Assembly: GCA_030770425.1 (NCBI GenBank)
Contig: JASJFT010000348.1
Coordinates: 1 to 30,199, forward strand
DNA from: Darksidea phi
Lineage: Eukaryota; Ascomycota; Dothideomycetes; Pleosporales; Lentitheciaceae
Direction of reading: 5' to 3'
DNA length: 30,199 nt
This document shows positions 10,701 to 21,072 of this stretch, one piece after another. Position 1 is the first letter of the stretch. Every line of letters starts with the position of its first letter. The position numbers and the translations under genes were made by a program. The notes below the pieces were generated by a model. The model had not been told where the DNA came from and made no database searches. It saw only the letters and a program-made list of their open reading frames with translations.

Positions 10701-13163
10701 CTCCAAAAAGGGGTAGATACATCTGCCGTCGACGAGCGTGGATACAGTGCACTTCACCACGCAGTCATGAACGGATTTCTCGCTACTGTCACTCTACTTC
10801 TAGACGCGGGAGCTGATCCTAATGCGCGAGTGAACTCTCCAGGCCCACAATGGAGAGGGTCTGAGTACCCATACTCTACTGGGAAAGTTGACCGCGATAG
10901 GTTCGGAATGTCTTTCCGCGTCTTGTCAAAGACTCCTCTGATACTCGCTTGCGGCCCTCTGCTGCTGCGGTCGGCTCCTGAGGGCATGACTCAACGGACG
11001 AAACAGATAATGGATGCACTGTTATCCAAGGGCGCCGATCCAAACATCCCAGATGACGAAGGCCTTACTCCGTTGCATTATGCCGCCACACTTCCGGATC
11101 CATACATAATTAGCACACTTCTAGCGGGCGGCGCGGATCCGGATATCGTCGATAATGAAGGAAGGTCTGCACTTCATCTCCTAGCGAAATTCGCTAGGCT
11201 TGATCAGTCGTCGGGGGTCTTACGTGATGCAATAGACCAGATCCTTACCGCGTCTCCACAAAAGGATAAGGCTATATTAGTCAATCAGCAGGCCAGTCCT
11301 GCCAAGTCATTGTCGTCGCCAGAGCTGGAAAATCCCATTACCGCAACTAGCGATACTCGATCCACCGACGGTGCGCTAGAGCCGCAATCAAAATATAAAT
11401 CCAAGCTTCCTGCTTTTGGTTATTGGGATGAAACGGACAGGGACGCGACCCCTTCGACCTTGGCTTTGATAAAGGGTCGTTGGTTGGTTTTCAATATCCT
11501 ACGGGACAAGGGAGGCGTTGTCCCACCCAAACTTCACCTGGATTCAATTTTGCAAGATGCTATTAGAGAGTTACATGTGGTGGAGGTCTCGAAACTACTA
11601 TCGCTTGGAGCCAAACCAGAGCGTTCAGCCATACGTGATCTCACAGCAGCGATCACCGGACCGCAATTAGGATCCGGTGAACGTGGCTGTAGGTGGACAT
11701 CCAGCGCATCAGATCCTACAGAAATTCACGAATGGAATTCAACAGCGAGCGTTGATGATGAAGATTTGGCGTCCTTTAATGCCATTATGCACTATCTTCT
11801 CACCAGGGGAGATCTTGATATTGACTGGCAAGAACACAGTTCTGGCGTGGCAGCGATACACCTGTCTGCTCGAACCACAGGGGCAGAAGGAGTCATGCAA
11901 ATATTGCTGAAGCAGGGTGCTGATCCTACCGTAGAACTGCAGTCAGGCATTGATGCATCCATTCTGGCTGCACTTTACCAGAACACAGCACATTTGCGGT
12001 GTCTCTTGGAACATTTGGTTTTGCGTAACCACCCCAATCACTGGGCAACACATCTCCCTAAAATACAGGACAACAAAGATGAGTACGAGCTTTTGTGTGG
12101 GGCTCTTCGAAAACATGGTGCCCTCGAGAGACGATACCACTCTGGGGACACTCTTTTACATCTTGCCGCCGGACAAGATCATCTCCCACTCGTAAAAGCT
12201 CTGCTATCATGTGGGGCAAGCAAATACGCAACGGATAACAAAGGCTTTGTTCCTCTCCATTATGCAGCTCTCACCGAAACGAAGCAAGCCATGGAGGCTC
12301 TTTGGCTGCCCACCATAGCTGATGGCAACCTCATCGAGCTTGTCCTGCCATTGCATGGACATTTCGAAAGCGCCTTTACGGTCTCATACCTAGAGAAGCA
12401 AGGTGGCCGTACAACGCTCCTTCACTCTGCTATAGAAGCGAACAAGGCGCACATGGTTGCAGATTTGCTGGACCATGGCGCCGCCATAGATGTTCAAAGC
12501 GACCATAGTGGGACTCCTCTGTACCTTGCCGCCGGGCTGGGACATCAAGACTTAGTGTTTTCGCTGATCTTGCGCGGGGCAAAAGTCGACTTGGATAACA
12601 AACACGGCTGGTGTCCAATCCACATTGCCATGCTCAACGGGCATAAAGAGATAGTTGAGACGCTCATTGCTTCGGCGGCGGATTTACATGTGACGACACG
12701 TCATTGGGGAGAGTCACACCCATATCCAAGTGGAGTATACGTGGGAAATGACTGGAAAGGCCAAGCCCTACACCTGGCGGCCCTGCAGGGACACGTTGGT
12801 ATCGTGCAACTACTTCTACAGCATGATGTTGATGTCAATGCTAGCACGGGAGTGTACGGGAGTGAATACTGGGAGCAGGGGGAAGCTACAGGTCTTAGTT
12901 GTGGGCCTACAGCACTACACAATGCTCTATCGACAGGTATTTTGCATGGTAGAACAGGAGATTGCCTTGATCAGAATCGGCTTCTCATTGCTCGAATGCT
13001 TATTGAGGCAGGGGCGGACGTCGAAGGCGTTGGGGACTATTTGAGTGTTAAGCATGTTCTTCGCTTCGAGGGCTTTGAAGACGTGTGGGACGCGGTAAGG
13101 GTAGGAATCACGGAAAATGGCAAGCGGGTTTCTGCGCCTTCGGCTTTTCCAGTCTCCAGGTGA
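7722..13163 (+). CDS. NLR-type STAND protein: HeLo-like N-terminal, NACHT, ankyrin repeats
   Basis: Five exons (7722-8169, 8219-8380, 8435-8459, 8513-9046, 9092-13163) give an intact 1746-aa frame; introns are 49, 54, 53 and 45 nt. Residues 1-150 match the fungal N-terminal domain of STAND proteins (MAELVGLAASLTTLLQVAG start), a HeLo-like helical domain tied to cell-death signalling. The NACHT NTPase follows: Walker A GPPGVGKS (202-209), Walker B YLVLDALDEL (298-307) and a sensor-like MIMSRE (328-333). The winged-helix-like part ends near residue 520. From about 620 to the C-terminus there are many diverged ankyrin repeats (TPLHYA, ALHWAV and LLLDAGADPNA-type cores) separated by non-repeat loops. 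By family knowledge such proteins oligomerise when the repeats sense a ligand, triggering incompatibility or defence death. The fourth intron has an unusual donor (GTTCGT), chosen because it restores the SEKTFLLAKL join. Start chosen at 7722, where the domain begins; an in-frame upstream ATG at 7713 adds three residues. Confidence 0.92.
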
Positions 13164-14400
13164 AGGATCTCCTATCACAACTTTCGACCACGCCCAGCAG
13201 CCCTCAAGAATTTCCTTAGGTTCAAAGGCTTCCAAGACATATTAGAGTAATCGAATGAGTAGCAGCCATCGCGTCGTAAACTCGCAGAATGACCCAAAAA
13301 GGTAATATAAAAGGGTATTTCGTCCCAAATATCTTAAAAGGTAAGAAGACTTGCTTCTCTGAAGTCCTGCAAGAAACTCTCTAAATCTCTATGCGCATCA
13401 TGTTTGAATGCCGACTTAACTTCTCGTTAGAATACCGCCGTTCATATTGATTACTGCAAATGCGAAAAGACCTTTCGTGTAAACACAGAGCCAGGCTGCT
13501 CGTCTCAAATCATCCCTACGTTCACACTATGGCCGTGCCCCAGGTTCTCGATAAGCATGAACGGCAGCTAGTCATTCTCCCCGAGTAGATAGTCGTGTCC
13601 ACTTTCGACTTGGGGTACACGTGGTTCACTGGCAACGGTGCGGCCCGAGACTGGCAAAGGGTCGTCGTCCTCCATATCATGTGAACGAAGAATGTGAAAT
13701 CGAGAGAAGTGTGTGCTTTCTCCTCACGCCCAGCGGACGTGCGGGTTGCTCAACTTGGTTCACTTGGTTCTGCGATACCGACTGAGACACGAATGACGCT
13801 GGATCTCAGCCCAAGAGTCAGCTTGAGTGTTGGCTCCACGCTTCAGTCACTCATTAACATCGCTCACTTATGGCCATAGGTTCTTTCGAAGGAAGTTGGA
13901 GAGGTCTGGTCCTATACGCGGTTTGCAAGGCTGAGCTCGCATATGGACGAGCGATGATTGGTCTAAGGAAATGGTCCTTGACTGTAGCCGACAATGTTCT
14001 TCCTGGCAAGAATATCTGTAGCATCCTTCCCTTATTCCCTATGAATGTTGGGGCACTTGTGGAGCAGGTAGCCATCGTCCACGTAAGGCTTGCATGACTC
14101 AATGATGTTTTGGTAGGCGACTGGTCCGAGGGTAATGATGATGCTTGGCATACTCGATTACAAAGCGATATCGGCATCGCGTCTTGAAGCTGTAACTCCA
14201 CGACAAGCGGGCTCCAGCGTTTGTAATGCACTTCGTACGTCATGCGCAGAACGGCTCGTCGCAATGGCAGAGCAATTCGTCCGTCGTAACTGCCGCTAGA
14301 TGCGGACTTGCATTACGCGACCGGATTTCTAAGCGTCGTACAGGCGCAAGGAAAGAACTCTCTCCATAAAGCCCCTCATTGATCCGTTTAGCTGATCGAA
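13164..14400. other. Intergenic, with a broken minus-strand frame
   Basis: No confident gene. On the minus strand from 14151 a protein-like stretch begins MPSIIITLGPVAYQNIIESC and stops at TAA 14034-14032, then continues in the same frame (DATDILARKNIVGYSQGPF) to another stop near 13968. This may be a decayed small gene. The part next to 14401 should hold the GST promoter. Confidence 0.4.
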
Positions 14401-15476
14401 ATGTCGTTACTGCAGCCCCTCATCTCTAGACCGCTCCGCAACACCTCACGACGCCTACCCCGCCTCGCAAACGCACAATTCATAGCCCCCATTCACACCA
14501 CGCCGAAAAGACTGCGAGAGACTCCCGATATGGCGAGCGAACGACCGGGTGGCCTCAAGGCGACCAAGGGCATCGAGCTGCTCACCTGGGGCACACCCAA
14601 CGGTGTCAAGGCGTCGATCTTCTTGGAGGAGCTCAAGGAGGCGTACGGAAAGGTCAGCATGCTGCGGTTCGAAGGGACTTCACATACTGATGGACGATCA
14701 GGACTACACGTGGCAAGGCATCGATATCTCGAAAAACGTCCAGAAGGAGCCCTGGTACACCAAACTGGGTCCCAATGGAAGGATTCCCGTCATCGTCGAC
14801 CATGACCAAGGCGGCTTCGCCGTGCAAGAGGGGCTTGGTGTGCACATATCCGCGAACAGGTGATTCATGCTGACTGTGACAGCCATCCTCAACTACCTTG
14901 CCCGTCACTATGACACCGAACACAAATTCAGCTTCACAGATCCCTTCGATATCTCCCGCGCGGAGCAATGGATGGCGTGGCAGCACGGTGGCCTAGGCCC
15001 AATGCAGGGGCAGGCTAACCACTTCGTTGTGAGTCTTGCGCTCCGAAGATCACATATCTCCCTCTGACAACTCGCAGCGATTTGCGCCCGAGCGCATCCC
15101 CTACGGCATTCAGCGTTACGTAGGCGAGACCGAGCGGCTCGTTGGCATCCTCGACAACCACCTCAAGGACACCGACTACCTCGTCGGAAACAAGTACAGC
15201 ATCGCCGACATCGCAAGCTTCGGCTGGGTCAATGCGCTACGATTCTCGGGCATAGACATTGACAACTTTCCCAACCTGAAGGCATGGTACGAGAGGCTAC
15301 TGGCCCGTCCAACCGTGGTCCGAGGCCTCTCTATTCCATCCAGGAGTCCCTTAGGCAACAACCTATATGTGCAAAGACTCAAGGATGACAAGGAATTTGC
15401 GGCGAAGGAGAAGGAGAAGTACGACGAGATCAAGGCTGCCAAGGAGAAATACAACTACAAATTTGCGTCTCCGTGA
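14401..15476 (+). CDS. Glutathione S-transferase, Ure2/YfcG-like, possible mitochondrial presequence
   Basis: Four exons (14401-14652, 14702-14837, 14883-15028, 15078-15476) give 310 aa; introns are 49, 45 and 49 nt and all joins keep frame. The thioredoxin-fold N-domain has the nu/Ure2-like active-site region WGTPNGVKASIFLEEL and GRIPVIVD with the cis-Pro, then a glutathione-contact segment reading GGFAVQEGLAILNYLARHYD across intron 2. The all-helical C-domain includes EWMAW-like and NKYSIADIASFGWV, the usual N-capping/hydrophobic staple region of GSTs. The first 43 residues are Arg/Ser/Leu-rich and lack acidic residues until position 40, as in a mitochondrial presequence. Met44 (14530) would start a cytosolic form with usual GST length. 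Likely role is glutathione conjugation or disulfide reduction in detoxification; substrate unknown. The C-terminus is a Lys/Glu-rich helix. Confidence 0.9.
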
Positions 15477-16476
15477 AGCGCTCGGAGCGCTTGTTCCGGG
15501 GTAGTTGTAGGCTCAGTGTATAATTGATTGAAGAGTAAATTGAAATAGAACGGATCACAAAGGTACCTCCGCCTCTTGATGCGCGTGTTCAGTAGCTCTC
15601 GTGCCACGACCCCACGCAGTAACCCAAGACAATCCAAGACGTATCCCGAGAGGACAGCGGTACCTCATTCAATGCTCACCTCTCGACCGTATCTGCGTCC
15701 GTCTTTATGCTGAAACACGTCGAAAATATCGTGGCCGTGTTTCGCGCCTGAGACCTACGAGCCAATCAAGGCGCCACAGACCCTTGCGCGAGGACGATCA
15801 CGCTAGCCGGGCGCCTATGACCTAGGCCAAGTGATTGGAGATGCACGTCCTGGCCATGGCCAACGCCCTCCTGGCGCCAGCAGATGCGCGACATGTTGGA
15901 AGGCCGCGTTCACGATGAATGACTCTCCTTGAAGGAGGACGCATATAAGAACCATAGTGATTCTCCCTCTCACACCCACCAACACTCATCACTCCAGTCA
16001 CTTTCCACTTCGTCACCGCTGGGCGGATTTTCCCATTGTTCCCTTACTATAAATTGTTCATTTAGCGGCATATTTTTTTTCTTTATCTTTGCCGCTGCAC
16101 CTTCCTTTGTCGATCATTGTACAGAAGGAGCACCCCTCGTGGAAGGCTAATCACAACCAACGTCATACCTTAATCGCATCCTTGTTCGCCAGCACCGACC
16201 GTTTTCTTTCATCGCCAACGTTGGTCTTGAAAGGCATTTTTAAGCACAACCGGCCTTTGGGAAATACAATAGCAGTGCAAAATCCATTGTTCAGTAGGGA
16301 TCAACGGCTATTTTATCAACGACTTCCGTTTTCCCTGGCGTACAAACACTCATACGAGTACACCGATAACTACCACTCTTTCCGCTCTCTGAAACAGAAA
16401 GCGACCACTTCCTAAACGCTTACGAACCTACCACTGTACGTGCAGTCGCATCTACTCAAAATACCGAAGCTTATAA
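15477..16476. other. Intergenic: GST 3' flank and long leader/promoter of the MARVEL gene
   Basis: No gene seen. The right half is CT-rich, as in transcription-start regions of highly expressed fungal genes. Two TATA-like sites (15944-15949 and 16048-16054) are about 530 and 430 nt from the next ATG, so the MARVEL mRNA may have a long 5' leader, possibly with an intron. Confidence 0.5.
15944..15949 (+). promoter_or_regulatory. Putative TATA box
   Basis: TATAAG followed by a pyrimidine-rich CTCCCTCTCACACCC tract, typical of a fungal core promoter facing the MARVEL gene at 16477. A second TATA-like site (TATAAAT) lies at 16048-16054, so which one is used is unclear. Confidence 0.35.
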
Positions 16477-17025
16477 ATGGCTATTCAGTTACTCATAATG
16501 GCGCTCAACTTCTTGCGCCGCGGCTCCATGAAGGGCGAGAAGGCCACAGCGGGAACCTCACTCAAGGCCAAGTTGACGCCCGGCAGCGCCTTCCGCCTTG
16601 TCATGCGCTTCTTCCAATTCGTCATGGGCCTCGTTGTCATCGGGCTGTACGCCCAGGACCTCCACAGAGCTGCTAAGGCGGGCGTGGGCCGCGACCCCAA
16701 GTGGATGTATGCCACCGTTGTCGGCGCCATGGCCTCGCTTTGGGCCATCATCTGCGCGACTCCGCTCTTCAAGGCGTGGTTCTTCTTCGCTGCCGACTTC
16801 CTCGCCTTCTTCTTCTACCTGGTTGCATTCGGTATCTTCGGCAAAATGTACATCAAGGAAGACCCCGAGGGCAACAAGGGCATTATCCGCATGAAGCATG
16901 CGGTTTGGATTCTACTGGTCAATATGCTCCTCTGGCTTATTACATCGTGCTACGGCGGCTTCATCTTCTGGAAGTACCGAAAGGCACGAACCACCCACAC
17001 CGGTCGCGCTGACCAGCATGTCTAA
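16477..17025 (+). CDS. MARVEL-type four-helix membrane protein
   Basis: Single exon, 182 aa. Four hydrophobic segments at about residues 42-60, 78-95, 100-122 and 141-165, with short loops and basic ends, fit the MARVEL / membrane-associating domain found in many ascomycetes. The N-terminal 35 residues are basic (NFLRRGSMKGEKATAG), predicted cytosolic; the C-terminus is a short basic tail (WKYRKARTTHTGR). Such proteins associate with plasma-membrane or vesicle microdomains; a specific role cannot be read from sequence. The first ATG (A at -3) is used here, but Met8 at 16498 is an equal candidate, since family members often begin MALNFLRR-like. Codon use is GC3-rich and suggests high expression. 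Confidence 0.85.
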   Translation: MAIQLLIMALNFLRRGSMKGEKATAGTSLKAKLTPGSAFRLVMRFFQFVMGLVVIGLYAQDLHRAAKAGVGRDPKWMYATVVGAMASLWAIICATPLFKAWFFFAADFLAFFFYLVAFGIFGKMYIKEDPEGNKGIIRMKHAVWILLVNMLLWLITSCYGGFIFWKYRKARTTHTGRADQHV

Positions 17026-18020
17026 GAGCCTAACTGAGCAATCTCCAAGAGACCATGTGAACAACATTTGGCTAATTTGGAGCGTTAGAGCCACACGATC
17101 AACATCAACTTGGACGTGTCTTTCTAGCGGCCCTCCTACCATCTCATCGACATCGAAACTACACCATCTCCTTGAACTCTTCGCGTTTGCCATGCATCAA
17201 TACCCTGTGTCGCACTTCTGCGAACATCGAACACTGGTACTTTAATAGATTTGATATTTTCAAACGGTCTCCCTTTTTTTCCGTCATTGTTTATGAACTT
17301 GAATGTCCTTGGTGTTTGTGTTTCTGACACTTATATTCTGTTGTTCACGTTGTATATGCGCTGTTCTCTATTCACCACGATATACCCAATCTCGAATCTC
17401 GGATTCGCTTTCCAATGCGTTGCACATTATGATTAGGCGACAAAGCCACGCGAATACCCTATTTTGTATGACGATATAACTGTCCATCTATGCGTAGCGA
17501 AAAACCACCTGTGCCGAAACGAATCCATTGTTTTGGCAACTTAATACTTTCCCCCGCCATTCTATTAAGTTCTGAGGAATATGGCATCATTCTCAATATA
17601 TTTCTCTCTAGAATCTATTTTGTAGCCTTAAAAATACAGCACTGTTGATTAGGTCATCGACAATTCTTTTTAGAGTGTCTGAATCCGCTTTTGCTTTGTA
17701 CCCCTGCTCTATTAAGCTTAATTGTATAGTATTCAATTTCGGTGCCTTAAAAGTGTACTCCTATGAGAGGAAAATAGTAAATTAGTACTTGAAGATGCTC
17801 AGCCTTTACGATATACTCTGTAAAAAGTTTATTCGTGTTAGAATAGAGACTGCGTGTCTTAGCGAGAGGATGTTCACTAAATTTATTTTATTATGCGCTT
17901 TACGAAAAATGGTTAGCTATGGCGTATGTATCTAGAACCTTCTCTTTTGCTCCAGCGGTTGAAGCGGGTTGGGCTATTTTTAGAAATGAGCGTAGAGTCG
18001 TTGGCTGTCCTCATTCCCTC
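17026..18020. other. 3' flank of MARVEL gene, then AT-rich gene-free DNA
   Basis: T-rich sequence to about 17450 is probably the 3' UTR and terminator zone. From there to 18020 the DNA is AT-rich without open frames or recognisable transposon proteins; it borders the RIP-mutated transposon and may itself be decayed. Confidence 0.5.
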
Positions 18021-19064
18021 TACGTAACTATACTACTAGTATGGACCGAGCCAGCCGAGCCCTAGAACGAGATCTCCCTCTTCACATATGTAGAACTTAC
18101 GCCACTCGGCCCGAGCTAAGCGGTGTCCCTCTTACTACGATCTGGCATCGTGAAAACGGACGACAATTAACAGAGGAAAAGGCCAAAGGCCAGCAGTACC
18201 TTACCCCAGAGGAAGAGAAAGCCCTTGTTTCCTTTCTGTTATTAATGTCTGACCTTGGGTAACCTGTCCGAGTAAAGTTTATACCTTCGCTAGCCCTTAT
18301 CCTCGTACGCTAGCGGTCTCTCGTCACGGAGCGTCTAAACCACAACTAGCCTCGAGCCTTCGAGAAACGGCATCCTAAAGCTAAAGTAAGGAGGGTTAAG
18401 GCGATAGACCAGAAGCGTTACGATATTAATATATACGCGAAGATTATATACTAGTTCGAAGTAATCGAGAGAGTAATCCGGGATCCGGCTATACGGCTTA
18501 AAAATGTATATAATATACACGAGACGGGCGTTATACTTAGTATACTTGGCTCCGTCAAGGTCCTTATAGGTAAGGACGGCTTACGAGACTATAGAGCTAC
18601 GGGTGTTAAGCGGACTATAATTACCGCTATAGAATATATAAGTATAGATGATTAGTCGCTTCTTCTACTTATAGTCTAGCCGGCTTTAACCTATCGAAGT
18701 AACTAGTATATATACCCGACCCCTAGATAGTATTACGGATACTTAGAGAATAGATATAACGACTCTAAGATTAGCTTAAAGTAGCTTACGCGCGTATTTA
18801 ATCTCTAAACTAAAGCGGTTACAAATAAGAGACTACGGGTACTAATCTATAATAGCTTCGGAACACACGATACTCTAGAGGTTTTATAATTTTATTTCGA
18901 AAGCTATATTCTCTTATATCGTATCCCCTCTTATACCTCTTATGAGCTCTAGCCTTATAACGTAGGTCCGTTCGTACCTTTAAAGGTAGTATATCGTAAC
19001 GAGGTCGAACGACTCTATTGAGGAGGCTTAGATATAGTAGGTAAAGAGGATTCTATCTCTCTAT

Positions 19065-19079
19065 ATAAACCTACGAGGG
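19065..19079 (+). repeat. Left 15-bp target duplication of nested insertion
   Basis: ATAAACCTACGAGGG, coding KPTR in the transposase frame. It matches the right copy at 20238-20252 except for one A/G difference, consistent with a RIP transition after insertion. Confidence 0.7.
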
Positions 19080-19182
19080 CCCTCCCCCAGGAGCTTGAGC
19101 CACTACCTGGCGTGACGTCACGTTGGCTCCTGGGCTGGCTGTGTTTTTCGTGATTCTCATCACCTTATTATGTTTTAATATT

Positions 19183-19860
19183 TCAACATCTTACGCAACA
19201 GCACAGGCAGCAACTATACGATAATAACAGCTCCTAATTTACTAATAATATATGCAGACAGTTAAACGCGCCGACAACACCGAACTCCCTACCCTCCCTA
19301 GCCAGGTATCCCTATCGTTCTCCGTCCTGCCTATCCCTACCGGTTCCTCCGTGTTCGATCCCCTACGCCATCGTTCGTATCGTATCTACTATAGATACCA
19401 GCTCTATCTTCTACGTTAGGTATTCGCTCCCTCTATAGCGTGCTAAGAAGGCCGATTCCTTCTTCCTTAACGGTCTTCCCTGTATAAGCTTTTCCTCCAG
19501 CCTACGCAGACGGTATAGCTACCTCTGGACGAAACGCCTATCCTCGTTATATAGGGCCTCGGACAGGAATATAATGTAGGCAACTGCTAATAGCTATACG
19601 AGAATCCTGTTACCGCTCGTTCCCTCGAATATATCCAACGTATAGTTGGTTTTGTACTAATAGTTATTATAATCGAGGAGCCCTATCGACAGCACCTCCC
19701 GCTTGTAGCGCCGGGGATACTCCGCCGCGATATTTAAAAGGTTTAGAGCGCTATACTCGAATAGCCTGTTTCGCTCTAGTTCCTCCTACTGAAAGTCCTG
19801 CTAAAGGACTAGGCGAACGATCGTTAGTAAAGATATATAGTTGGTGGGTATTGATGGTAT
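19183..19860 (-). pseudogene. RIP-decayed reading frame in the nested insertion (unrecognised)
   Basis: Read from 19860 (ATA, possibly a mutated ATG) to TGA at 19185-19183, one frame of 226 codons has nine internal stops, every one TAG, as expected when CAG or TGG codons are hit by RIP. Between stops it reads like protein, for example ALNLLNIAAEYPRRYKREVL and LYRLRRLEEKLIQGRPLRKK. It is helical and charged, with no reverse transcriptase, integrase or DDE motif that I recognise. Probably the element's own protein. Confidence 0.5.
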
Positions 19861-19873
19861 GTTTAAGGAAGAG

Positions 19874-19937
19874 GTGAGGAAGCTGGCTGGGTATAAGAGA
19901 TGGATGTGAGGAAGCTGGCTGAGGATAAGAGATGGAT
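19874..19937 (+). repeat. Two 32-bp tandem repeats
   Basis: Two copies of a 32-bp unit beginning GTGAGGAAGCTGGCTG, at 19874-19905 and 19906-19937, differing at two positions. They lie just outside the start of the decayed minus-strand frame inside the nested insertion. Confidence 0.75.
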
Positions 19938-20237
19938 ATAGTGAGTGGGATGCTGGTATCATCGCGGGCAATTTTTATACTATAGGTGGTAGTGTTGGTG
20001 CGCTAACTCCTCACTACCGCTGTTGGTCTCCCAACGCTCTGTGGTTCGGCATCACATGTCATTTCTCGTCCAGCGCCTCAATGTTCGAAACATCACCTCG
20101 TCGGTATTACTGTGTACAGCTCTACAGCTCTATTATCGTGTATAAGGTGTGGGTATAGCACCTCTACTATGTACAAACTCCTACTGTGTTTCGTGCGGAC
20201 CTTCTGAAGAGACTCCCACTATACAAATCCAAATCAA

Positions 20238-20252
20238 ATAAACCTGCGAGGG
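20238..20252 (+). repeat. Right 15-bp target duplication of nested insertion
   Basis: ATAAACCTGCGAGGG, coding KPAR where the transposase frame resumes. Pairs with 19065-19079. Confidence 0.7.
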
Positions 20253-21072
20253 ACAAGGCGATAAGTAAGAGAAACGTTTTAGCCGGATGGGCCGCTACTG
20301 GTTTATTTCCGTTCAATCTAGAGAGAGTGCTCCGACATACACTTTAAGCCGCCGGTCGAACTAACAGTTCCGGAACCTAATAACGTAGCGTCCTCTCCGC
20401 AAGGCCAAAGTCTGCAAACGTCTATAATACCTATAACGCCTGTAACGCCTGTAACAATAGAGGCTCTCATTTCGCTGTATAATCTGATCAACCAAGAGCT
20501 TAATGATCTAAGTAAACGCCGCCTACAGAGGCACGTCCAGAAGCTCGCAAGTACCGCCAAGATATTATTTGCCAAACAAGCTCTCCTTTAAGATTAGAAT
20601 CGATTCTTGTCTAAGATTAATAACGAAATTAAAGTTCGCCGATCGACCAGGTCGGTAGTCCTAGGAAAGGCGAAGGTAATGAGCTATGAAGACCTTGAGG
20701 AGGTACGAGCAAAGCGCGCTGCGAAAGATAATGCTACGGCGGCCAAAGGTAAAGGAAAACGTAGTCGCCCGCGCAAGAATCCTGCGCTAGAGGCAGAGGT
20801 AGAGACTGGGGTAGGAGAGGATACGGAGGCGGTTTCGCAAGAGGAGGTAGCGCGGCTCAGCGAGGTTGAACCAGCGAGACCTCTATTTCCATGGCGGGCT
20901 CCAGTAGCGAAAATATATTAGGATAGTATTATTACTTAAAGGTACTCTTATACCAGGAGTTGCGTAGGCTATATAAGAGACAGTTATAATTCGAGCAACA
21001 GCGGTAATTAGCTATACTCGCTTACAGAATCGGTTTCTGGTATCTGCACCTCGAGTATAGGCAGGTTACGTA

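Larger units (their letters stand above)
19080..20237 (-). mobile_element. Unidentified 1.16-kb insertion nested in the transposase
   Basis: It interrupts the transposase between KPTR and its repeated copy KPAR, and is bounded by a 15-bp direct duplication. The left end has a hairpin (CCAGGAGC near 19087 and GCTCCTGG near 19132) around a GACGTCAC palindrome; the right end is A-rich (ACAAATCCAAATCAA). No terminal inverted repeats were found, and the duplication length is long for most DNA transposons, which leaves a non-LTR-type or other target-primed event possible. It encodes a decayed minus-strand frame at 19183-19860. I cannot name the family. Confidence 0.6.
18041..20921 (+). pseudogene. 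Pogo/Fot-family transposase relic (RIP-mutated, split)
   Basis: One frame from 18041 to about 19080 matches a pogo-type transposase. It has an N-terminal helix-turn-helix (TTIWHRENGR, then QQYLTPEEEKALVSFLLL), a linker (RAFEKRHPKAKVRRVKAIDQ) and the DDE core. A dozen or so in-frame stops interrupt it, mostly TAG, sitting where Trp or Gln is expected. Catalytic acids are lost: the usual DETG reads HETG (CAC at 18518), DGFGTH reads NSFGTH (AAT at 18851), and DVG reads NVG (AAC at 18959). The last two are G-to-A changes as RIP makes. The reading resumes at about 20240 (KPARDKAISKRNVLAGWAAT), shifts frame once near 20336, carries TAA and TAG near 20589, and ends with the basic C-terminus (KVRRSTRSVVLGKAKVMSYE) and stop at 20919-20921. 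Not functional. Confidence 0.85.
18021..21072 (+). mobile_element. Decayed pogo/Fot-type Tc1-mariner DNA transposon, interrupted by a nested insertion
   Basis: The transposase relic defines the element. Candidate ends are TA + CGTAAC (18021-18028) and GTTACG + TA (21065-21072): a 6-bp inverted repeat inside a TA duplication, as expected for Tc1-mariner elements. Beyond 6 bp the ends align only with gaps, so the exact termini are tentative. Without the 1.16-kb nested insertion the element would be about 1.9 kb, a normal size for fungal pogo elements. Confidence 0.6.

Noticed and set aside
20318..20575. 85-aa minus frame
   Set aside because: Antisense shadow of the transposase C-terminal region.
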